Shown: positions 1-5,152 of the stretch, in pieces | How positions within the stretch are numbered: position 1 is the first letter of the stretch | How the letters are laid out: each line of letters opens with the position of its first letter | NCBI GenBank assembly: GCA_003564775.1 | Contig: PXEI01000273.1 | Location: 1-9,730 of the forward strand | Direction of reading: 5' to 3' | DNA from: Spirochaetaceae bacterium | GTDB lineage: Bacteria > Spirochaetota > Spirochaetia > DSM-27196 > SLAA01 | DNA length: 9,730 bases | The notes under the pieces: generated by a model | Told to the model about the DNA's origin: nothing | Databases searched by the model: none | What the model saw: the letters and a program-made list of their open reading frames with translations, nothing else | Position numbers and translations under genes: made by a program

Positions 1-627
1 ATTATGGATGCCTGTCTGGGGCTGCATGCCGAGCACAGTTTTAACGCCTCTACCTTTACCGCACGCGTAGTGGCTTCCACCCTTTCTACGTGTTACAGCA
101 GCGTCTCGGCTGCTATTGGTGCGCTCTACGGGAGCCTGCACGGCGGAGCTAATGAGAAAGTCTTAGCCATGGTGGACGAGATCGGCAGCAAAGACAACGT
201 TGAGCCGTGGCTTGAGAAAGCCCTGGCCGAGAAACGCAAGATAATGGGAATGGGCCACCGTGTATATCGAGCCAAGGATCCACGCGCAATAATTATTGAG
301 GAGTATCTCCAGGAGCTCGGCAAGCGCAAAGGGAACACCGAGTACTACGAGATCCTCAAGGAGCTTGAACGGGCCTTCCGTGAACGCATGGAAGAGAAGG
401 GCAAACCGATCTATCCGAATGTAGACTTCTTCTCAGGCGCGGTCTACGCGCTGCTTGGCATTCCGTCGGTACTGTTCACCCCGGTATTTGCCATGGGGCG
501 TGCACCTGGCTGGTTGGCCCATATTCTTGAACAGCGCAGCGATAACCGCATCTACCGCCCTAAGGCCCTGTACGTGGGTGAGCTAGGTAAAGCATTTGTG
601 CCAAGTTCTGAGCGCACAGGCGGCTGA
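1..627 (+). CDS. gltA: Citrate synthase, C-terminal part (5' end outside window)
   Basis: Citrate synthase condenses oxaloacetate with acetyl-CoA to citrate in the cytoplasm, the entry step of the TCA cycle. The reading frame is open from the first base, so the gene starts upstream; about 208 residues of a protein normally near 370-430 are visible. Counting from the Met at base 4, the catalytic triad of the family is complete: His46 in LHGGANEKV, His85 in GMGHRVYRAKDPRA and Asp141 in PNVDFFSG. The preceding HAEHSFNASTFTARV segment and the later FAMGRAPGWLAHILEQ and NRIYRPKALYVG segments, with their substrate-binding arginines, are also typical. The LHGGAN form and short C-terminus resemble the smaller Bacillus/Thermus-type enzymes rather than the E. 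coli hexameric type. A 2-methylcitrate synthase cannot be excluded from this part alone, but the malate dehydrogenase and fumarase neighbours favour a TCA role. It converges on the malate dehydrogenase gene. Confidence 0.95.
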   Translation: MMDACLGLHAEHSFNASTFTARVVASTLSTCYSSVSAAIGALYGSLHGGANEKVLAMVDEIGSKDNVEPWLEKALAEKRKIMGMGHRVYRAKDPRAIIIEEYLQELGKRKGNTEYYEILKELERAFRERMEEKGKPIYPNVDFFSGAVYALLGIPSVLFTPVFAMGRAPGWLAHILEQRSDNRIYRPKALYVGELGKAFVPSSERTGG

Positions 628-644
628 CGAACTGCAGTGGTGTT

Positions 645-678
645 GAATGAGGGCGGGGCTCGTGAGCCCCACCCATTC
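645..678. terminator. GC-rich hairpin between convergent genes, possible bidirectional terminator
   Basis: The core stem GGGGCT/AGCCCC has a CGTG loop. It extends through a C/A mismatch to GGG/CCC and then to GAAT/ATTC across a two-base bulge. It lies 17 bases after the citrate synthase stop and about 31 bases beyond the malate dehydrogenase stop on the other strand, the expected place for a shared terminator. Neither side has a clear T tract, so intrinsic termination is unproven; it could equally act as a 3' end-protecting hairpin. Confidence 0.5.
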
Positions 679-709
679 AGCGCACCCCAGGTTCACACCC
701 GGAATTCAC

Positions 710-1642
710 TTAGTTCCAGATTGAGTCGAGTTCTTCGACACCTTTTTGAACCGCGGACACCGATCCATCAAGCGCCGCCTTTTCCTCAAAGGTGAGATTC
801 AGTTCAATAATTCGTTCAATACCCTGGGAGCCCAGTACCACCGGAACCCCAAGAAAGACGTTGGAGTAGCCGTACTCGCCTTCAAGGAAGGCGCTCGCCG
901 CAATCAGGCGCTTTTGGTCAAGGAGCACGGCCTCTACCATCTGCGCAACCGAGGCCCCTGGCGCATAGAACGCGCTGCCCTGCTTGAGGTAGCTCACGAT
1001 CTCGCCGCCGCCCTTGCGGGTGCGGTCCACAAGACGCTCGATAGTTTCGGCATCCATGAGCTCGGCAAGACCAAAGCCACCAACCGAGGTGTAGCGCGGA
1101 AGCGGAACCATGGTGTCCCCGTGGCCACCCAGAACCATGCCGGATACGTTCTCGGGAAGGACCTGTAGCTCCTCGGCAATGAAGTACCGAAAGCGGGTTG
1201 AGTCAAGCACTCCAGCCATGCCGACAACCCGGCGTGGATCAAAACCGGTGCCACGCAACAGGGCCATAGCAATTACATCTAAAGGATTCGCTACCGCAAT
1301 CACTACCGAGTCCGGAGCGTAGGTGCGAATAGCCTTTGCCGCGTCCTTGGCAATCCCTACGTTGGTCTTCAGGAGATCCATGCGGTCCATTCCTGGTTTT
1401 CGTGGAATGCCCGCAGTGTGCACCACCACGTCCGAACCCTCGATCTCGGCGTAGTTGTTTGTTCCCGTAATGTTACAGCGGAAACCCTCTATAGGGCCTG
1501 CATGTTGAAAGTCCAGCGCCTTGCTCTGTGGCATGCCTTCTACGACATCGACCATAACTACATCTGCAATACCTGATTTAGCCAGATAGTACGCGGTGGT
1601 TGCCCCGACATTTCCGGCCCCGATAATTGAAATTTTTCGCAT
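710..1642 (-). CDS. mdh: Malate dehydrogenase (NAD-dependent, LDH-like type)
   Basis: This enzyme interconverts malate and oxaloacetate with NAD(H) in the cytoplasm. The 310-residue protein has the usual length for the LDH-like MDH family. The N-terminal Rossmann fold shows GAGNVGATT at residues 8-16 and Asp32 at the end of the second strand, which favours NAD over NADP. The substrate loop AGIPRKPGMDRMDL carries Arg81, the position that is Gln in lactate dehydrogenases and Arg in malate dehydrogenases, plus Arg87. Asn119 is in ANPLD, Asp147 and Arg150 in VLDSTRFRY, and the proton-relay His174 in GGHGDTMVPL. The active site is therefore complete. An in-frame ATG eight codons upstream overlaps the stop of the preceding gene, but the ATG at 1642 is preferred because AGGAGG lies eight bases before it and the protein then begins directly with MRKISIIGAG. 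It is the second gene of a two-gene operon, 23 bases after a divergent paralog. Confidence 0.95.
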   Translation of the reverse strand: MRKISIIGAGNVGATTAYYLAKSGIADVVMVDVVEGMPQSKALDFQHAGPIEGFRCNITGTNNYAEIEGSDVVVHTAGIPRKPGMDRMDLLKTNVGIAKDAAKAIRTYAPDSVVIAVANPLDVIAMALLRGTGFDPRRVVGMAGVLDSTRFRYFIAEELQVLPENVSGMVLGGHGDTMVPLPRYTSVGGFGLAELMDAETIERLVDRTRKGGGEIVSYLKQGSAFYAPGASVAQMVEAVLLDQKRLIAASAFLEGEYGYSNVFLGVPVVLGSQGIERIIELNLTFEEKAALDGSVSAVQKGVEELDSIWN

Positions 1643-1650
1643 TGGTGGTT

Positions 1651-1656
1651 CCTCCT
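1651..1656 (-). promoter_or_regulatory. Shine-Dalgarno AGGAGG that fixes the mdh start
   Basis: On the minus strand AGGAGG lies eight bases before the ATG at 1642. It falls inside the coding sequence that would result from the upstream ATG at 1666, so it argues for the downstream start. Confidence 0.8.
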
Positions 1657-1665
1657 GATGCCTCA

Positions 1666-2574
1666 TTAGCTTGCGAGGGTGCTTGCAACACCCTGGGCAC
1701 CGGCCTGTAGCAGGGCCTTTTCTTGATCGTCGAGTTCCGGCGTAAGCATCTTGATTACCCCACCAGCACCGATAATGGCTGGCAAACTCACTGCGGTGTC
1801 CTTGAGTCCATAATGCCCATTCAGCAAGGTCGATACCGGCAGTATTCTGCGCTGGTCGCGCACAACCGCCTCGGCAAGCTCGGCCAAGGCGTCGGCCGGG
1901 CCGTAAAACGAGCTTGAGCGCTGCGAAAGGTCAATAATGCGGTCACCAGCTGCTCGGAGTTGGGCCACGAGCTCTTCCCAGCGTTCAAGGCCCACCAGCA
2001 TGTCTACCGGCACTCCGGCAACACGGGTATAGCGTCGCAAGGGCAGCATATGTTCGTCATGACTGCCAATGACAACCGCGTTAATGTCTTCGGACAGCAG
2101 GCCGGTCTCTTCTGAGATCAGATATCGCAATCTGGTACGATCTAGCCCTGTTCCAACACCAATAACTCGCTCAGGAGGAAGCCCCGAGTTCTGAGTAAAG
2201 AGTGCCGTGAGAGCGTCTCCCGGCTCGGAGGCCATAATGACAACCGCCTTGCTTCCCGCAAGAAGCTCGGCATACTGCAATGCCACGGCCTTGTTTCGCG
2301 CGAAAAGATCACTGCGTTGTTCACCAGGTTTGCGAACCTCGCCAGCAGCAATAATCACCACCTGACAGCCCTTGAGATCGTTCGGATTGTCGGTGCCGCG
2401 AACATCAACTCGATACCGTCGTACCGGAGCTGCCTCCATAAGATCCAGAGCCTTTCCGGTGGAAAGTCCTTCTCGATTGTCGTAGATAAGAACGTCGGCA
2501 ACCGAGCGTTCGCCTAAAAAGAACGCGGTGTTTGCTCCAAGGTTTCCGCCGCCCACAATTCCAATTTGCGCCAT
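1666..2574 (-). CDS. Divergent malate/lactate dehydrogenase-family paralog with altered active site
   Basis: The 302-residue protein aligns along its whole length with the malate dehydrogenase encoded just downstream. It keeps the nucleotide loop GGGNLGANT (residues 8-16), Asp32, the substrate loop Arg81 and Arg87 in EVRKPGEQRSDL, Asp145 and Arg148 in GLDRTRLRY, and His172. It differs at otherwise very conserved places. The active-site Asn of the NP motif is Glu117 (ASEPGD instead of ANPLD), and the loop after the catalytic His reads SHDEHMLPL instead of GHGDTMVPL. The frame is intact and starts at an ATG with GAGGAG eight bases upstream, so it is not an obvious pseudogene. It may be an NAD-dependent 2-hydroxyacid dehydrogenase with another substrate, a weakly active MDH, or a non-catalytic partner of the canonical MDH. 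The retained Arg81 argues for a dicarboxylate-like substrate. Family membership is firm; the function is open. Confidence 0.8.
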   Translation of the reverse strand: MAQIGIVGGGNLGANTAFFLGERSVADVLIYDNREGLSTGKALDLMEAAPVRRYRVDVRGTDNPNDLKGCQVVIIAAGEVRKPGEQRSDLFARNKAVALQYAELLAGSKAVVIMASEPGDALTALFTQNSGLPPERVIGVGTGLDRTRLRYLISEETGLLSEDINAVVIGSHDEHMLPLRRYTRVAGVPVDMLVGLERWEELVAQLRAAGDRIIDLSQRSSSFYGPADALAELAEAVVRDQRRILPVSTLLNGHYGLKDTAVSLPAIIGAGGVIKMLTPELDDQEKALLQAGAQGVASTLAS

Positions 2575-2596
2575 GTATTCTGCTCCTCTGCATCCG

Positions 2597-2626
2597 TTGT
2601 AGTGCGGATTTACTTGGTAATATAAT
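2597..2626 (+). promoter_or_regulatory. Candidate sigma70-type promoter for fumC
   Basis: A perfect TATAAT (2621-2626) is preceded at an 18-base spacing by TTGTAG, which matches only the TTG half of the -35 consensus. Transcription would start near 2633, giving a leader of about 100 bases. The -10 match is strong and the -35 weak. Confidence 0.45.
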
Positions 2627-2648
2627 GCCCCGCCTGCGGTCTCGTCAC
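2619..2648 (-). promoter_or_regulatory. Candidate promoter for the mdh-like/mdh operon
   Basis: On the minus strand GTGACG (2643-2648; four of six to TTGACA) is followed after 18 bases by TATATT (2619-2624; five of six to TATAAT). The start would be near 2612, with a leader of about 37 bases before the ATG at 2574. Its -10 element overlaps that of the divergent fumC promoter candidate. Confidence 0.4.
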
Positions 2649-2662
2649 CTTTGAGTGGCCTC

Positions 2663-2697
2663 TAGTTGCCTTCCGCGCCCGGAGCAACTATTTTCTC
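2663..2697 (+). promoter_or_regulatory. Hairpin plus T-rich run in the fumC leader, possible attenuator
   Basis: TAGTTGC (2663-2669) pairs with GCAACTA (2684-2690), and inside it TCCG (2672-2675) pairs with CGGA (2680-2683) around a four-base CGCC loop; CT is left as a bulge. TTTTCTC follows at once. The shape resembles a weak intrinsic terminator placed about 40 bases before the fumC start, between the promoter candidate and the gene. A simple mRNA-stabilising hairpin is the alternative. Confidence 0.4.
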
Positions 2698-2702
2698 AGG
2701 CA

Positions 2703-2718
2703 CATAGTTTTTTCTATG
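2703..2718 (+). repeat. Small inverted repeat CATAG-T6-CTATG ahead of the fumC ribosome site
   Basis: CATAG (2703-2707) and CTATG (2714-2718) flank six T residues. The element ends four bases before the CAGGAG ribosome-binding site at 2723-2728. The stem is only five AT-rich base pairs and may be chance. Confidence 0.25.
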
Positions 2719-2722
2719 CACA

Positions 2723-2728
2723 CAGGAG
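2723..2728 (+). promoter_or_regulatory. Shine-Dalgarno CAGGAG that fixes the fumC start
   Basis: It sits eight bases before the ATG at 2737. An upstream in-frame ATG at 2716 lies before this site and has no good ribosome-binding sequence of its own, so 2737 is the likely start. Confidence 0.75.
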
Positions 2729-2736
2729 CAGAATGT

Positions 2737-4134
2737 ATGTCGCAGAACGAACTCTATCGAACCGAGTCCGACTCTATGGGAGAGGTAAGTATCCCATCGG
2801 GTGCGTACTGGGGAGCACAAACGCAACGAGCGGTCCAGAACTTTGGGATCTCACCCTTGCGCATTCCGCAACAACTTATCCGCGCATTGGCAACAATTAA
2901 ACGAAATGCCGCTCGGGCCAATAACGAGCTGGGCGTGCTGGACAAAGAACGTGCCGATGCCATTGTTCAGGCGGCCGATGAAATGAGCTCCGGCCGTTGG
3001 GATGACCAGTTTCCTATAGACGTTTTCCAGACCGGTTCCGGCACCTCATGGAACATGAACACAAACGAGGTGCTGGCCAACCGAGCCAACGAAATCCTGG
3101 GAACTCCCTTGGGTACCCGTAGTCCGGTTCATCCGAACGATCACGTAAACCGCGGCCAGTCGTCCAATGATGTAATCCCAACAGCGGTTCATATTGCTAA
3201 CCGAGTGGGGCTTGAGGACACGGTGGCTGCGGTACATGAGTTGGCTCTGAGTTTTGAGAACAAGGCCAGGGAGTTTCGGGACGTAGTAAAGCTTGGCCGC
3301 ACCCATCTCCAGGATGCAGTGCCTATGACATTGGGGCAGGAGTTCTCTGGGTACGCGGTGCAGTTGCGCAAAGGTGCCCGGCGACTTGCCTCGTGTCGCG
3401 AGACCCTTGAGGAACTGGCACTGGGGGGTACTGCAGTCGGAACCGGGATCAACTGTGCACCAGGTTTTGCAGACCGCGCAATAGCGGGAATTGCCGCAGA
3501 CACCGGCTTTCCATTTAAGGCAGCCGAGAACCGTTTTGAGGCTATTGCCAGCCGCGACGCGCAGGTAGAGCTCATGGGAGCGGTTAACGTGGTAGCCGTC
3601 AGTCTCATGAAGATTGGCAACGACCTACGACTGCTCGCCGGGGGGCCGCGGGCTGGCTATGGAGAGATCGAGTTACCGTCGCTACAGCCGGGAAGCTCTA
3701 TCATGCCTGGTAAGGTTAATCCGGTGATTCCCGAGATGATCATTCAAGTTGCGGCCCAACTTGCCGGTAAGGTAGCGGCGGTCAGCATTGCCGGCTCCCA
3801 CGGGCCCTTGGAGCTGAACATGATGCATCCGCTGATCTCCTACGAAACGCAGTCGGCGCTTGAGCTGCTTGCCGCTTGCTGTCGCGCCTCCGCAGAGCGC
3901 TGTGTTGACGGAATAAAGGCGGACATAGAGCGTTGTGAGTACTGGATCGAATGGAGTCTCGCGCTGGTAACGCCGCTTGCAAATGAAATTGGGTATGATC
4001 GCGCGTCAAAACTGGCCTACAAGGCGTACAAAGAGCGGAGGACCATTCGTGAGGTTGCTTTGGAGGAAGCGGTGCTTTCGGAAGAGCGTTTAGCGGAGCT
4101 ACTCAACCCGCGGTCAATGTTGGGTGCTGAATGA
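2737..4134 (+). CDS. fumC: Fumarate hydratase, class II (iron-independent)
   Basis: This enzyme reversibly hydrates fumarate to L-malate and needs no iron-sulfur cluster. The protein is 465 residues, essentially the length of E. coli FumC. Family landmarks appear in order: the N-terminal MGEVSIPSGAYWGAQTQRA segment (14-32), TGSGTSWNMNTNEVLANRA (99-117), HPNDHVNRGQSSND (132-145), GRTHLQDAVPMTLGQE (187-202) with the catalytic-site His190, and the superfamily signature GSSIMPGKVNP (319-329) carrying the catalytic-loop serine. GQSSNDVIPTA and the full-length C-terminal domain separate it from aspartase, argininosuccinate lyase and adenylosuccinate lyase, although class II fumarase and aspartase are close relatives. 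It reads divergently from the two malate dehydrogenase genes, whose canonical product acts on malate, so together they link fumarate to oxaloacetate. The long leader with a hairpin suggests post-initiation control. Confidence 0.95.
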   Translation: MSQNELYRTESDSMGEVSIPSGAYWGAQTQRAVQNFGISPLRIPQQLIRALATIKRNAARANNELGVLDKERADAIVQAADEMSSGRWDDQFPIDVFQTGSGTSWNMNTNEVLANRANEILGTPLGTRSPVHPNDHVNRGQSSNDVIPTAVHIANRVGLEDTVAAVHELALSFENKAREFRDVVKLGRTHLQDAVPMTLGQEFSGYAVQLRKGARRLASCRETLEELALGGTAVGTGINCAPGFADRAIAGIAADTGFPFKAAENRFEAIASRDAQVELMGAVNVVAVSLMKIGNDLRLLAGGPRAGYGEIELPSLQPGSSIMPGKVNPVIPEMIIQVAAQLAGKVAAVSIAGSHGPLELNMMHPLISYETQSALELLAACCRASAERCVDGIKADIERCEYWIEWSLALVTPLANEIGYDRASKLAYKAYKERRTIREVALEEAVLSEERLAELLNPRSMLGAE

Positions 4135-4168
4135 TGAACAATCAGTTCAGATGTGTTGCACTCGTGTC

Positions 4169-4197
4169 TTGCCAAGCACTGTGATGCGTATTACATT
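4169..4197 (+). promoter_or_regulatory. Candidate promoter for the TPR-rubredoxin operon
   Basis: TTGCCA (4169-4174, five of six to consensus) is followed after exactly 17 bases by TACATT (4192-4197, four of six). The start would be near 4204, leaving about 40 bases before the ATG at 4246. No terminator is visible between fumC and this site, so readthrough from fumC is also possible. Confidence 0.4.
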
Positions 4198-4245
4198 GGA
4201 CAAATCTCGTTTGTAACTAAATGCAACTATACTGAGGAGTGACCC

Positions 4246-4926
4246 ATGGCGTGGAATAACGACGATCCACAGTACGCTGAAGCAATGTCCTTCTATCTTG
4301 CTGGCGACTGGAGCAAGGCAAATACGGCTTTTTCGGAACTCGCTAAGCAGAACCCCAATGATGGGTTTGTTCAGCTGCTGCGAGGAAACATCCTTTATTC
4401 GCTGGGTAAACTAGACGACTCGGTAGCGGCATATGAGAGCGCTGTGGCAATTAACCCTGAACTCGGTATTGCCTACTACAAACTCGGTGTCTGTTATTAC
4501 CGAATGGGGAAACTTGAACAAGCGCTCAACGCGTTTTCCACTGTTTCCAAAGTTGGTAGTGAGAGCCATGCAATGGCCAGCTACTTTGTTGGGCTCATTA
4601 ACCTCTTTCTTGGTCGTGACGATGCAGCGGACGATGCCTTCACCGCTTTCCGAAAGCAGTCGCCGGAGTCCCAAATTGCAAACTTTTACCTTGCTCAACT
4701 GAAGATGAAGCAGAAAAACTACGATCAGGCCTTGAAATTGCTTGATGAGCTGGTGCAAGGTAATCCTGGTTTTGCCGAGGTTCACTATATGCTTGGAGTT
4801 GTGCAGTACGGACTGCATAACAATACCGAGGCAATTAAGTCGTTCCAACGTGCCCTCGAACTAAACCCCGAGGACGAGCGTTCAAAAACAAAGCTGACGT
4901 TGCTGACCGATGTTCAGTGGCCGTAG
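4246..4926 (+). CDS. Tetratricopeptide (TPR) repeat protein, cytoplasmic
   Basis: The 226-residue protein is almost entirely TPR helices, a scaffold for protein-protein contacts; no specific partner can be named. Six repeats can be traced at roughly residues 7-39, 41-73, 75-107, 109-141, 143-174 and 176-209. The best examples are repeat 2 (GNILYSLGKLDDSVAAYESA, ending INP), repeat 3 (YKLGVCYYRMGKLEQALNAF) and repeat 6 (YMLGVVQYGLHNNTEAIKSF, ending LNPE). Repeats 1 and 4 are more divergent. The N-terminus MAWNNDDPQYAEA is polar, with no signal peptide, lipobox or membrane segment, so a cytoplasmic location is likely. The start is supported by GAGGAG six bases upstream. A rubredoxin gene follows after 36 bases with its own ribosome-binding site, suggesting co-transcription, but a functional link between the two is only inference. 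Confidence 0.85.
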   Translation: MAWNNDDPQYAEAMSFYLAGDWSKANTAFSELAKQNPNDGFVQLLRGNILYSLGKLDDSVAAYESAVAINPELGIAYYKLGVCYYRMGKLEQALNAFSTVSKVGSESHAMASYFVGLINLFLGRDDAADDAFTAFRKQSPESQIANFYLAQLKMKQKNYDQALKLLDELVQGNPGFAEVHYMLGVVQYGLHNNTEAIKSFQRALELNPEDERSKTKLTLLTDVQWP

Positions 4927-4962
4927 CTGATAGTAACAACCAAACGTGAGAAAGGAGTTTCC

Positions 4963-5124
4963 ATGAAGAAGTATGTGTGCGACGTATGTGGTTACATCTA
5001 CGATCCAGCCGAGGGTGACCCTGACGGCAACATTGCCGCGGGAACATCGTTTGACGATCTTCCCGAAGACTGGGTGTGTCCAGTATGTGGCGCGCCCAAG
5101 GACGAGTTTTCTTTAGAGGACTAG
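4963..5124 (+). CDS. Rubredoxin
   Basis: This 53-residue protein (MKKYVCDVCGYIYDP at its start) is a small one-iron electron carrier. The two CxxC knuckles that bind the Fe(Cys)4 site are complete: Cys6 and Cys9 in YVCDVCGYIYDP, and Cys39 and Cys42 in WVCPVCGAPKDEF. The family core GDPDGNIAAGTSFDDLPEDW lies between them, and the length is typical of classical single-domain rubredoxins. An AAAGGAG ribosome-binding site sits five bases before the ATG. Rubredoxins pass electrons to, for example, rubrerythrin, superoxide reductase or flavodiiron proteins in anaerobes; none of these partners is in the window. The gene follows the TPR gene in a likely operon and converges, 28 bases away, on the response-regulator gene. 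No convincing terminator is visible in that gap. Confidence 0.96.
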   Translation: MKKYVCDVCGYIYDPAEGDPDGNIAAGTSFDDLPEDWVCPVCGAPKDEFSLED

Positions 5125-5152
5125 TTCCTTAGCAGGCTGGAATCAATATTCT

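Noticed and set aside
746..1168. Plus-strand open frame of 140 codons antisense to mdh
   Set aside because: It lies entirely within a well-supported gene on the other strand, has no recognisable domain and no good ribosome-binding site; a shadow frame.
1643..1666. Upstream ATG start for mdh overlapping the stop of the preceding gene
   Set aside because: It would add MRHQEEPP, which is translated Shine-Dalgarno sequence; the downstream ATG has the properly spaced ribosome site.
3189..3620. Minus-strand open frame of 143 codons inside fumC
   Set aside because: Ser/Ala/Arg-rich low-complexity translation typical of an antisense frame of a GC-rich gene; fumC is certain.
4228..4233. TATACT as a -10 element for the TPR gene
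   Set aside because: It lies directly against the ribosome-binding site, so a start from it would remove the Shine-Dalgarno sequence; no -35 at proper spacing.
4411..4848. Minus-strand open frame of 145 codons inside the TPR gene
   Set aside because: Antisense shadow; the TPR repeats are unmistakable on the plus strand.
4835..5047. Minus-strand open frame overlapping the rubredoxin gene
   Set aside because: The plus strand encodes a complete rubredoxin with four Cys ligands and a ribosome site, so this frame is chance.
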